Shown here piece by piece: positions 1-17,757 of a stretch of DNA of 64,000 bases. The notes under the pieces are model-generated. The model was not told where the DNA came from. It saw only the letters and a program-made list of their open reading frames with translations, and did not search any database. Positions within the stretch are counted from its first letter, which is position 1. Each line of letters begins with the position of its first letter. The stretch covers positions 9,323,029-9,387,028 of the forward strand of contig JASKMD010000017.1 of assembly GCA_030144725.1 (NCBI GenBank). Direction: 5' to 3'. The DNA comes from Haematococcus lacustris (taxonomy: Eukaryota; Chlorophyta; Chlorophyceae; Chlamydomonadales; Haematococcaceae). The translations under genes and the position numbers were made by a program.

Positions 1-1664
1 TAGCTGCCCCTCAGCTTCCTCCAGCCCAGGGGAGGGGCCCCAGGCAGCAGACCAGGCCCTGGCTTAGCTGCCCCTCAGCTTCCTCCAGCCCAGGGGAGGG
101 GCCCCAGGCAGCAGACCAGGCCCTGGCTTAGCTGCCCCTCAGCTTCCTCCAGCCCAGGGGAGGGGCCCCAGGCAGCAGACCAGGCCCTGGCTTAGCTGCC
201 CCTCAGCTTCCTCCAGCCCAGGGGAGGGGCCCCAGGCAGCAGACCAGGCCCTGGCTTAGCTGCCCCTCAGCTTCCTCCAGCCCAGGGGAGGGGCCCCAGG
301 CAGCAGACCAGGCCCTGGCTTAGCTGCCCCTCAGCTTCCTCCAGCCCAGGGGAGGGGCCCCAGGCAGCAGACCAGGCCCTGGCTTAGCTGCCCCTCAGCT
401 TCCTCCAGCCCAGGGGAGGGGCCCCAGGCAGCAGACCAGGCCCTGGCTTAGCTGCCCCTCAGCTTCCTCCAGCCCAGGGGAGGGGCCCCAGGCAGCAGAC
501 CAGGCCCTGGCGTAGCTGCCCCTCAGCTTCCTCCAGCCCAGGGGAGGGGCCCCAGGCAGCAGACCAGGCCCTGGCTTAGCTGCCCCTCAGCTTCCTCCAG
601 CCCAGGGGAGGGGCCTCAGGCAGCAGACCAGGCCCTGGCTTAGCTGCCCCTCAGCTTCCTCCAGCCCAGGGGAGGGGCCCCAGGCAGCAGACCAGGCCCT
701 GGCTTAGCTGCCCCTCAGCTTCCTCCAGCCCAGGGGAGGGGCCCCAGGCAGCAGACCAGGCCCTGGCTTAGCTGCCCCTCAGCTTCCTCCAGCCCAGGGG
801 AGGGGCCCCAGGCAGCAGACCAGGCCCTGGCTTAGCTGCCCCTCAGCTTCCTCCAGCCCAGGGGAGGGGCCCCAGGCAGCAGACCAGGCCCTGGCTTAGC
901 TGCCCCTCAGCTTCCTCCAGCCCAGGGGAGGGGCCCCAGGCAGCAGACCAGGCCCTGGCTTAGCTGCCCCTCAGCTTCCTCCAGCCCAGGGGAGGGGCCC
1001 CAGGCAGCAGACCAGGCCCTGGCTTAGCTGCCCCTCAGCTTCCTCCAGCCCAGGGGAGGGGCCCCAGGCAGCAGACCAGGCCCTGGCTTAGCTGCCCCTC
1101 AGCTTCCTCCAGCCCAGGGGAGGGGCCCCAGGCAGCAGACCAGGCCCTGGCTTAGCTGCCCCTCAGCTTCCTCCAGCCCAGGGGAGGGGCCCCAGGCAGC
1201 AGACCAGGCCCTGGCTTAGCTGCCCCTCAGCTTCCTCCAGCCCAGGGGAGGGGCCCCAGGCAGCAGACCAGGCCCTGGCTTAGCTGCCCCTCAGCTTCCT
1301 CCAGCCCAGGGGAGGGGCCCCAGGCAGCAGACCAGGCCCTGGCTTAGCTGCCCCTCAGCTTCCTCCAGCCCAGGGGAGGGGCCCCAGGCAGCAGACCAGG
1401 CCCTGGCTTAGCTGCCCCTCAGCTTCCTCCAGCCCAGGGGAGGGGCCCCAGGCAGCAGACCAGGCCCTGGCTTAGCTGCCCCTCAGCTTCCTCCAGCCCA
1501 GGGGAGGGGCCTCAGGCAGCAGACCAGGCCCTGGCTTAGCTGCCCCTCAGCTTCCTCCAGCCCAGGGGAGGGGCCCCAGGCAGCAGACCAGGCCCTGGCT
1601 TAGCTGCCCCTCAGCTTCCTCCAGCCCAGGGGAGGGGCCCCAGGCAGCAGACCAGGCCCTGGCT
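1..1664. repeat. 64-bp minisatellite, 26 tandem copies
   Basis: The stretch is 26 head-to-tail copies of one 64-bp unit and fills exactly 1664 bases. Copies are almost identical. I see one T-to-G change at 512, and the same C-to-T change at unit position 40 in two copies 14 units apart (616 and 1512). The unit length is not a multiple of three and each copy carries an in-frame TAG, so it is not coding. Because isoamylase exons follow at 1848 and its N-terminal exons must lie left of the window, the array is probably intronic. Confidence 0.97.
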
Positions 1665-1847
1665 CAGCTTCTCTCCCGCCTTCCAGCTTCTCTCCAGCCC
1701 CCCCTTCCTCACGCCTGACTCTTTGTCACCCAATTGGCCCCCAGCCCATCCCCTGACTTGCTGCTGCCCTCTGATTGTGGCCTGCTGGAGCTGGTGTGCT
1801 AGGCTGGCTTGCTAGCTGGCAGCGCGTGTGGCCCGCCTTACCCGCAG

Positions 1848-8641
<6,794 letters not shown>

Positions 8642-8901
8642 AGCGCTCCTCTTGCAGTGTGTATACAAACCTTGGCAACAACTTGCGAAAGACGACGGCC
8701 TCGGCCCGATCCGAGGTCGTTTAGATGATTCTATTTAATGGTATGGATTCATTGCACCAAAACACCTCACTTGTTGCGTATCACTACTGTGCACAAACTC
8801 CAAGGCCAGTCACGCGGCTTACGAGGAAATAAAATGACACCATTGTGCGACGTCACTCCACATGTTGGCGAGTCTGGGTCCAATAGGAAGTAGGAATTGA
8901 G

Positions 8902-9070
8902 ATTTATTCGGTTGTAATCGTTAATAGACCTCGTGTTAAGAATCGCTAATACGCCAGGTCCGGTTGACAAATAGTGCTCCCGACGAAACACGTAACGATA
9001 CGCTACGCTCCGTGATTGCTGCCTTCGGTCTCGAGCTGCCCCGCGCCAGGGCCTTAGCCTCGCCCTTTAT
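8902..9070. mobile_element. Fragment of the foldback-element family (relative of 29561-29965)
   Basis: This stretch matches the reverse complement of the foldback element at 29561-29965 in its outer part (around GTAATCGTTAATAGACCTCG) and in the GC-rich arm around CTCGAGCTGCCCCGCGCCAG, but lacks the middle. It is a deleted relative of that element lying downstream of the isoamylase gene. 8642-8901 is the isoamylase 3' region; no separate gene is seen there. Confidence 0.65.
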
Positions 9071-9230
9071 AACCCGATGACCCTTTGCAGCGAGTCACTC
9101 CCGCCAACGGCCCCACATGATTTGACCGGTGTCGGGCGAACCGCCTTGCGCAGCTCGCAATACGATGTTTATGCACGCTTGCTCAAGTTAGCGCCCCCCT
9201 TACACCACACTGTGGTCCCTGTCCGACGAG
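9071..9230. repeat. 160-bp direct repeat, left copy
   Basis: Near-identical to 10462-10621 (only a handful of substitutions), same orientation, 1.39 kb apart, both ending at GTCCGACGAG. No coding potential recognised. It could be the terminal direct repeats of a short element or a partial tandem duplication. Confidence 0.85.
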
Positions 9231-9509
9231 TGCCCCGGACGTTTGCTTTGCCAAGGGGCTAGGGCAGAACCGAAGTGAGCAGGACGGCCAGACATCAGGT
9301 GTCCCCAACTAACAGAAAATGACAGGAAACTGACCCCTGGTAATCAAAACGACACCGCGTCTCAGCCACGTGGTTTCTATTTATGTTTCGCCCATCCATG
9401 GATAGAGGACTCTTTCAGCTATGCGGTGCAGCTTGTATCATTAAATACTATGCAGTGTGCTGGGTGCTATGGCGGCTCAAATCTTTCCATTCAAATTCAT
9501 GCCAGTTTT

Positions 9510-10314
9510 GCTCATGCGGGCCTCGCCGCGAGAGACCGCCGCGACCGACGTGGCCCAGGAGCACCTGCACATAGTGAGGGACAGTCGCCGCAGTCAAAGC
9601 GGTTCACATGGCATGCCAAACCGATGTAACAGCCTCATGGTCCCCCACATCAACCACCACCTGCCCCACCCTATGAGTTGCAACTGCTGCTTTCATCTCC
9701 GCCTTTGCTGTCCGTCGTTCCGGGTGGGCTAGACAGCACTGCAAGGCAAAGTTAGGTCACGCCAACTTATGTTTCCACAAGCCTGGTTAATGGAATGCTT
9801 TGCTTTCTTTTCCAACAGCTGCTTCGTTGGGTTAGGAACAAAGTTGACACGACAAATTCTGGAAAGTCACAGTGGTCGGTTCGCAATACGCCGGTTTGTG
9901 CAAGGGGGTCCCTTTTTCTGTATAGCCGGCTAGGGAGAAACGAACATTTTCGCACCTCGCTGCAATGTCGCGTGTCAACTTGCCCAACGACGGTCCTCCG
10001 ACAACGCCTGCACCAATGAAAGGTTCGCGGAGTGAGCCTGGCGGGCTAAACATTGATTGTACTTCTGGCTCGATAGCAAGCGCAGCTCTATCCCTGATGC
10101 CGCTACATACCACTAGAACAATCGGTTGTGAGCAGCTGAGCTGTGTCCGCGATCGCTTGCGCCGGCATGGCCTCACTTGCAAGGATTAACGCGCCGCTTG
10201 CCAGTAGACGCGTAGTAATTCGCCGGTGCCAATGTGACAAACGCTATCGAAAACGGTGCAGTATTGAGAGAGTACTTGCATGAAGATTACCAACCCCATG
10301 TTGGGGACTCCTGA
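9510..10314 (+). mobile_element. Repeat family R2, copy 1
   Basis: Two blocks, 9510-9640 and about 9800-10314, match 21656-21785 and 24087-24592 at roughly 75-85% by eye. The right end, GCATGAAGATTACCAACCCC and the bases after it, also occurs inverted at 51040-51077 in the Fanzor cluster. A short frame near 9620 ends in FTWHAKPM, faintly like the NTWHAKKAK stretch of the family-A Fanzor N-terminus. I infer a decayed, non-autonomous relative of that element; the peptide match alone is weak. Confidence 0.6.
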
Positions 10315-10461
10315 CCAGACATCCGCAACATTGTCAACAGAAATAAAGGTCTGAGCGAAGGACGTTTAGCCGGATAATGACTCCTATTTCAAGCACAATG
10401 TAAGGGGGCAGGCGAACCTGATAACCTAATCACAACAAAAATGTCGGCTGTGGAAGAGGGC

Positions 10462-10621
10462 AACCCGATGACCCTATGCAGCGAGTCACTCCCGCCAACG
10501 GTCCCACATGATTTGACCGGTGTCGGGCGAACCGCCTTGCGCAGCTCGCACTACGATGTTTATGCACGCTTGCTCAAACTAGCGCCCCCCTTACCACACA
10601 CTGTGGTCCCTGTCCGACGAG
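10462..10621. repeat. 160-bp direct repeat, right copy
   Basis: Partner of 9071-9230; the two flank most of R2 copy 1. 10622-10918 contains a poly-C run but no feature I can name. Confidence 0.85.
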
Positions 10622-10918
10622 ACGACTAGCGTGACTAGATGCCATGTCCAGGCTATTCCCGGAATAACAGAGGTTCCAGTGGCTATTATCCTACAATAAA
10701 GCTGCCAAAGTGTCAAGGCCAAGGGCAAGGCTGCCAAGCCCAAGCCCCCCCCCCCCCCAGCACCACAACCAGCTCAGGGGTGGTGCCTGCAGGTGTCAGC
10801 TGTTGCTGAGGGGGCGCAGCTGCGGCAAGCTTCCCATGGATGTGGGTGCACACGTGGCTCAGTAGCTTGAGTACCCTCCAGCTGGTGTGTACCTCCTGCT
10901 TGTGGAACTGGAGGTACC

Positions 10919-11875
10919 GTACTATCCCTTTTGATTCCCGAGGCCTCGGAAACTATAATGAAAATATTATTCCCGAGCCATATTTTTCATTGTTTCAAAT
11001 TCCCCGATGGCCAAAGTACGTCTAAAGTTAGTTTTGAGAACATCTTCGTGCATGGAAATAATCAAGCCTCCCACTCCATTAATCTCGCATCAAAACCATA
11101 TGATCCACATAGTCTACTGTCGTGGCCTCTCTTCTAGTGGCCTTATCACCTGACCACGTCACATGGGGCACTGGCAGTGGCGGCATATCTTATCATCTGC
11201 CTTGGAGCATTCAGACTTGCCGCCACCCATTCTGCCGCCCCTCCTGCCGCCACCCATTCTGTTGCCTTGGCCAAAGCACCCCGCCTTGACCGGCTGACCG
11301 TGTATGACCAGTCGCCTCCCCCCTTGACATGGTTGCCAGCCTGGTTGCCACCCTTGCCTGTCCTGTGACCTCAGCCTTTGCCCCAGCCTGGCCCACCTCC
11401 CTCGACCTTGCCCTGGGCATAGCAGCCACCCTTGTTGCCACCCCGGCCTGGCCCGCCGCACTAGCCTTTGCCCCAGCCTGGCCCGCCTCCCGAGCAGGTT
11501 GCTACCAGTTCTCATACGCTTTGCCGGTGCGTGCGAGAGCAGGAGGTGTGCTGGGCGATGTGGCAAGATTGAGGTGTGGAGAAGGCCCTAAATTAGTGCT
11601 CCTAGGTAGTCGCTTCTCAATAATTGCCGCTTGACGATCAAGAGACATTTGGAAGCGTTGTTCATCGTGCATAAGGAGCTCGCGGTGCAGATTATCAGCT
11701 GCGTCGGCGGCATGGATGCCCCGGACCACAAACTGGTCCATTGCTGGCACTTTCGTCAAGGTCAACTTATTGTTTGACTACTTCCCGAAAGACCAGAGAA
11801 ATACATTGTTTAATCATTCCCGGTTTCCCGAAGGACAAAAAACGATTCGGGATAGGGAATCAAAAGGGAGAGTAC
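10919..11875. mobile_element. TIR DNA transposon running into the gap
   Basis: The left end GTACTATCCCTTTTGATTCC at 10919 is matched, inverted, by 11855-11875 with one mismatch. Repeated CCCGA/TCGGG motifs lie subterminally at both ends, as expected of transposase binding sites. The right terminus sits exactly at the assembly gap, so the target duplication cannot be read. Minus-strand frames at 11502-11765 and 11159-11566 lie inside; neither is recognised. Confidence 0.6.
11159..11765 (-). CDS. Hypothetical frames inside the TIR element
   Basis: Two overlapping minus-strand frames. 11502-11765 encodes 87 residues containing an acidic/amphipathic stretch around LLMHDEQRFQMSLDRQA. 11159-11566 encodes 135 residues rich in Arg, Gly, Gln and Trp and ending in a Cys/His-containing tail, KICRHCQCPM. 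I do not recognise either. A nucleic-acid-binding element protein is possible from the Arg/Gly-rich tail, but composition alone could give this. Confidence 0.2.
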
Positions 11876-12375
11876 NNNNNNNNNNNNNNNNNNNNNNNNN
11901 NNNNNNNNNNNNNNNNNNNNNNNNNNNNNNNNNNNNNNNNNNNNNNNNNNNNNNNNNNNNNNNNNNNNNNNNNNNNNNNNNNNNNNNNNNNNNNNNNNNN
12001 NNNNNNNNNNNNNNNNNNNNNNNNNNNNNNNNNNNNNNNNNNNNNNNNNNNNNNNNNNNNNNNNNNNNNNNNNNNNNNNNNNNNNNNNNNNNNNNNNNNN
12101 NNNNNNNNNNNNNNNNNNNNNNNNNNNNNNNNNNNNNNNNNNNNNNNNNNNNNNNNNNNNNNNNNNNNNNNNNNNNNNNNNNNNNNNNNNNNNNNNNNNN
12201 NNNNNNNNNNNNNNNNNNNNNNNNNNNNNNNNNNNNNNNNNNNNNNNNNNNNNNNNNNNNNNNNNNNNNNNNNNNNNNNNNNNNNNNNNNNNNNNNNNNN
12301 NNNNNNNNNNNNNNNNNNNNNNNNNNNNNNNNNNNNNNNNNNNNNNNNNNNNNNNNNNNNNNNNNNNNNNNNNNN
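11876..12375. other. Assembly gap (500 N)
   Basis: Exactly 500 N, the usual placeholder for a scaffold join of unknown size. ATG4 coding sequence begins immediately to its right. Confidence 0.99.
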
Positions 12376-12378
12376 CAG

Positions 12379-13675
12379 GTGGCTGGGGGCCCTTGGGCGC
12401 TCTGCAAGGCCCCTGGGGGCGCTGATGGCGGCAGTGCGGCCCGCTGGCCTGCAGCTGCACGTGGTGGCTGACGAGGGCGGGGGGGCACCGGCCTTGGATG
12501 TTGAAGGCATCCGTAGCCTGATGCGAGCCCAGTCAGAGCAACCAGTTGACAGCACAGCCAGGGGCGCAGGCCTAGCCCCCGCGCCGTCCCACCCTGTGTC
12601 AGGTGGCGAGGGGCTGCGTGGTGCAGTGTGTGAGGACAAGGGCTGGGACAGGTCCGCAACCAGCCATGATGGCCACAGACGCAGCCTCGCCACCCTGCAC
12701 CGCAGCTGGGACTGCAGGAGTGGCGGCAGCAGGCGGAGGGGGAGAGAAGGAGTGCCCTACCCCTGCACCAGCCCCCGGCTGTTCCCCTCCTGCTGCTGCA
12801 CACAACATGCTGAAGGTGCCTGCACTGCTGAGGCCCCTCCCCCTGGTCTGGCAGCAGGGGTCCAGGGCCCCACCCCCCCACCCTCACAGCATGCACCGGC
12901 CAGGGGGTTCCACAGCCCCTCTCCCAGCGCTGCCATCCCACAGTCCACAGCGCAAGCTGGGAGCAGCTGCTTCGACCAGCCGGCAGTACCCAGCAGCAGC
13001 AGCAGCAGCCAGGGGACTGGGGGCTGCGGGGCGGGCTGGGTGCTGGCAGGCACCTCCCCGGCCACCCCTGAGCCTGCTGCTGCAGCATGCGGGAATGGTG
13101 CCCCATGCAGTCCTGGGCACTGTGCCCCTCAGGCCAGAGCCACTGCCAGCGGCCACACAGGCAGAGCAGCAGGAGGCAGTTGGCAACCGCCTCCACCCCA
13201 GCGTCAGCAGCAACGTCACAAGCTGCAGGGGCCAGGGCATCAGGGTCTGCTCACTGGGGTCAGCCAGCCCCCACAGCTGCAGGGAGAGAGGGGGCATGAC
13301 AGCAGCCATGGCAGGGCTGACTGCCCCTCAACCGCAACCCATGAGCAGGTTGAGGGCCGGCAATGCAACGCAGGGCCAGCGGAGCCCCTGGCAACAGGGG
13401 AACTGCAGCCTGTTGGTGTTGGTGCGCCCTCCCTACCCCCCGCCCCACAGCCAGCGGGGCAGCCTGGGGGGCGGCAGGGGTGTTTGGGCCACCCCCCTCC
13501 CCCAACCCCCCAGGGGCTAGGGCTGGCGCTGGGCTTGCGGCCAGGGCCAGGCCCCACGACTTCCAGCAGCGCTCAGCAGCAAGCGGGGCCACTGCCCCTT
13601 GGGATGCCGGGTGGAGAGGGCTGCGAGGAGGGGGCTGGCCCGCAGCCACTGCCTTGCAACCACACAGGGGGCGCA

Positions 13676-13715
<40 letters not shown>

Positions 13716-16617
13716 TAACAACACAGCAACAACGGGCTCTCCAGCCAGGCAGCATGTACCAGGCTGGCAGCAGCAAAGCAGGGGGAGCAGGTCAGCCTGG
13801 TGAAGAGGAGGCAGCCACTAGCAGCAGTCAGGGCGGCGGCCCCTCTGCTGCCAAAGATGGCACCACAGCAGGCAGGGTCAGCTGTCCTCCACTGCAGAGC
13901 GCCGGTGGGGCTAAGGGCGGCTGTGGCCTGCTGCTGCTGCTGCCCCTGACGCTGGGCGTAGGCAAGGTGGGTGGGTCCGCCGCCCTCAGCTCCCAAGAGC
14001 CCCCAAGGTGTGGCCTGGAGGCCTGCTGGGAGGGAGGGGCGCTACAGGCAGCCATCAGATGTGTGTGCTGTCATATGTGGCGCTGTCCCTGTCCCACCTG
14101 TTGCTATTTTCTGCCCCTGCCCCTATCCCTGGCCCCTGCCCCCGCCCCTGCCCCCGCCCCTGCCCCTACCCCTACCCCTGCCCCTGCCCCTGTCTCTTGC
14201 GCTGCTGCTACTCTCCACACTGCCTTCACCTATGCTCCTGTCCCCACCGCCCCTGTCCCCTTGCCCCCTGCTACTGTTGCTGCCCCTGACACTGACCCTG
14301 ACCCGCAGGCCAACCCGCTGTACTACCCCCAGCTCCATGCAGTGCTCACTTTTCCCCAAAGTGTGGGGATTGTTGGGGGCCGCCCCTCAGCCTCCCTGTT
14401 CTTCTTAGGCACCCAGGTATAGCTACAGCCTTTTTATTATTTCTGTTTTTACTTTTTTTTTTACTTTTTCATTGTTTTGAGACACACAGGCGTGGCTGGC
14501 CTCCAGGCTACTAGCAGCAGCAGCAGCACCACCACCACCCGCTACATGGCCCCTTGGCAGGGGTTCGTCAGGCTTAGCAAGCATGACTCAACCGCCAAGC
14601 AAGGGGTGATGGTGGCCAGCACACATGATCATGAGGGTGGGCATAAGATGTACAAGCTGAATATGGATCACACATGCAGTAGGGTGCAACAAAGCATGCA
14701 GCCCAGGGGCTGGGACATTGACGTTGCAAGCCCTCACTGCGGACTGCTATGTGGCTCGCCTGCAAAGCCCCTGGCTCTGACTAAGCAACATGAATGTGAC
14801 GGCCTCATCAACACTGCCAAAGCAGCACCCTCAGCTCCCTGCTGCTGGCCCCAGCACGCTGTAGCACAGATGCTGCGGTTGCTAGGCGATGGTGAGAATG
14901 ATGACGGTGACACGTGCAGCCATGATGCTAGGTGATGATGAGAATGTTGCTAGGCGATGATGAGAATGATGACGGTGACACTGTCTGAGCAGCCATAGGA
15001 CTTTGACGGCTCTATCCCTGCAGCAGCCGCGCTGTCCCTGCTGCTGGTCTCTTTGGTGTGCGTTGCGGTGAACCCATGCAATGTCTGAGTGGCAAACCCC
15101 GCCACATACATGGGACATGTCACCATGTTTGTCACACATGTGACACGTCACAATGCAACATGACTACCTCGTCTTAACTACCTCATCTTACCTTGCCTAC
15201 ACACCGCACCCGCTCTGCCCCACACCGCCACCCCCCTGCTGCCCCCTGCTGCCTCCTGCTGCTGCCTCCTGCTGCTACCCCTGCCACCACCCTGCTGCCC
15301 CTTGCTGCTGCCTGATCACGCAGGGCTCCAACCTGCTGTACCTCGACCCCCATGAGCTGCAGCCAGCCGGGCCCCTCCCAGAGTGCCTGCCTTCCTACTT
15401 CTGCCAGGCAGTGCGCCTGATGCCCACCGCTGCCATCGACCCCTCCCTGGCCATTGGCTTCTATTGCAGGACCATGGGTGCGTTGCATGGAGGCGTCGCA
15501 TGGAGGGTCTGCATGGCAGCCGCACTGGCACCAGCTGACCTGGCATGGGGATTGACGCCTGCCAAAGACCCTTAACTCAGGGGTGCCACCTGCTGCTGCA
15601 CCTCATCATTCTAGCAGTGCCAGTTATGTGTGTGTGTGTGTGTGTCTAGTTCCAGGGTGTACTGCAGTGCAGTTGGCTCATCTTGGTGTTCAGTGTGACG
15701 GATTGGCCATGTGTCATCAGCACTTGGCGTCAGACGGTGTTTAGACAAACACGAGCATCAGCGGGAGCAGTAGCAGCAGCAGCCCCATGCAGTAAGCCCA
15801 TGCCAGTGTGAACACAAGCATGTGACTGCTGGCAGCCTCCATGCACCTGCCATGCACCACCAGGCCTAGCGCTTTTGTTGAGTTGCCTGGACCTGGCTGC
15901 AGAGGAATTTGAAGATTTGGCGCAGCGCCTGGCAGCATTGGCTGAGGAGCACCGGGCTGCGCCCATCGTAACGGTGGCTGCTCCGGGGACAGCCACAGCA
16001 GTGCCCACTGCCTCCATGAGGTCAGCATAGCAGCACCTGCCCTAGCCTGAATAGTGGTTTGAACATAGAAAGTGATGGAAGGTGTGGTGCCTGCTTACAT
16101 GCTGGTCCATTCATGGCCAGTGTGTCCCCTACCTACACGCTGCCTACTGGCCTCTGGCCATTCAATGGCTTCTGCTGCTCTTCATGTGCTACTGCCACTC
16201 CTGCCATGCACCAAGCTGCTGTGGGTCCTGTCGCTGTGCCTTAGATGGACGCCCAGCGATGATGAGGAGGATGAGGACGACAACGAGGGTATGTCCTGCG
16301 GTGGCGAGGCGGGCGACCCCTGCCTGCTGGGCATCATGTCGGAGGACGCAGACGACAGTCCACAGCTACTCTCCCGGCCGCCCAGCCTAGTACCGCGCGA
16401 ACGACTGCCCAGCGACGAGGCGCCCGCGCCGGAAGCGGGCAGGGCCCCGGAGTTCGATTCAGCGACGCATGCGGTCTCAATTCCTGCGGGCAAGACGGGG
16501 TTGGCGGACTGCGCCTGCAGCCCCGGTGGCGCCCTGGGCAGCTGGCAGGCATGCGGACGGCGCAGCCAGAAAAGGCTGGCTGCGGCCGGCCAGGTTGAAG
16601 ATTGGGAGATGTTGTAG
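12379..16617 (+). CDS. ATG4: Autophagy cysteine protease ATG4, C-terminal part
   Basis: ATG4 (peptidase C54) processes and delipidates ATG8 during autophagy. Exons read as 12379-13966, 14309-14416, 15324-15477, 15903-16020 and 16245-16617; they join in frame to 780 codons including the stop. Family landmarks are LLLLLPLTLGVGK, NPLYYPQLHAVL, PQSVGIVGGRPSASLFFLG, the Asp-His catalytic stretch YLDPHE, and DPSLAIGFYCR. The protein ends EDWEML, a W-x-x-L ATG8-interacting (LIR) motif like the C-terminal LIR known in other ATG4s. The first exon carries a low-complexity insertion of several hundred Gln/Ser/Pro/Gly-rich residues inside the protease domain. The Cys-bearing exon is missing upstream; it lies at 41357-41509 on the other strand. 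Confidence 0.93.
13680..13714. repeat. (CAG)n run encoding poly-Gln in ATG4
   Basis: About twelve in-frame CAG codons inside the low-complexity insertion of ATG4. 14110-14200, in the following intron, is a CCTGCCC-type tract. Confidence 0.85.
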
Positions 16618-16914
16618 ACGCGAGAGGGCAGCGAGCCCTTGTGTGGAGGGCTATGGGGATGTCGGCATGGCGAAGTGCGAGACGTGCAGCTGCTGAGCCG
16701 CGAACATACCACACGCGCTCCTTTCCCTAGATAGCACACGCTGACGTAGTCTGCTGCAAGCGCTACTGACCGTCATTGTGCAGGGTCCCCCTTCGGCTGG
16801 AGCGGAAAGGGCAATGCCGTGTATGATAGCTTCACATATGGCTTGGCAGTGTTGTGTGTGCACACAGAGGCTTGACAAGCCTCCCCTGCGTGAGATATCA
16901 ACTCCACGTGATTG

Positions 16915-16965
16915 AAGTGGTGCCTGGCAGGGCTCTTTGTACACCTCCAGCTCCATTCACACTTT
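16915..16965 (-). pseudogene. Degenerate duplicate of the last coiled-coil exon
   Basis: This stretch matches 17866-17907, the 5' part of the last exon of the neighbouring coiled-coil gene (peptide MELEAYKEP versus MELEVYKEP), but is frameshifted at its start and lacks the upstream splice site. No other gene is seen between 16618 and 17757. Confidence 0.5.
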
Positions 16966-17757
16966 TCAGGATTGCTTACAATAATGAGAACTTGCATGAC
17001 TTCATGTGAGCCCATGTGCACCTTTGTTTGTGCACCTTGCTTTGAAGTGCGGTACAGAAAGTCCCGAACCCCTAGAGGGGGAGGGCGGCCTAGCAGCCTA
17101 ACGGTGGCCCATCATCAGTATTGCTTGTCTTGGGGCATCTTTCCAAAGTTTGGCTGCCGCGGTTGACACAGCCTCGAGCTGAGGGTGTAGCCGACCCTAG
17201 ATCGTTGATGTCAGGCTTCTGGAACATGTTGTAGCTGTTTGTAGCAACCCAATGTTTTGCGAACGCGGTGTAGTGGTGGTGGTGATAAGTAGCTATCATC
17301 ATGGCTCATAGTGCGCAACAGGGCCGACCACTATGTTCAGTTTCTTTTTCATGGCGATGTCGTGATCAGGCCCCAACCCATCAGTAGCATGCTCTGTATT
17401 AAGGCAAAAATGAGCATGCTTGCCATGCAGCCATGCAACTTTACTTTTATAGAAAGCAGTTGCAGACGAACAAAACTTAGTGAACATGGAACAACATATC
17501 TGATTGTGAGTACGCTGTTGGAGCCCCAGTTACAGAGCCCGAGGACGGGGGCTGCAGTGCAGTGAGCAAGCGGTGGCCAAAGCATGTGCGGGGCCTGATG
17601 TGGAAAATCGTAGTTAGGCACCTTCTTGGAGATTAGGGGCTCAAGCAAGTCAGCCCAACACCGTGGGAACCTTGGACAGAGGTTGTAGTATTGCGCCAGC
17701 ACTGCAGCTGGTAATCCGGGAAGACATACATGCATTTGCACATGCCACCATGGAAGC

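Noticed and set aside
1..1664. CRISPR array
   Set aside because: The units are contiguous, identical repeats without unique spacers, in a eukaryotic gene; it is a minisatellite.
9426..9629. R2 short frame as a genuine Fanzor N-terminus
   Set aside because: The resemblance is limited to a few residues around TWHAK; kept only as a weak link beside the stronger terminal-motif match.
11716..14422. 893-codon frame spanning the N run
   Set aside because: The part before 12379 is gap placeholder and transposon sequence; only the part from 12379 is ATG4.
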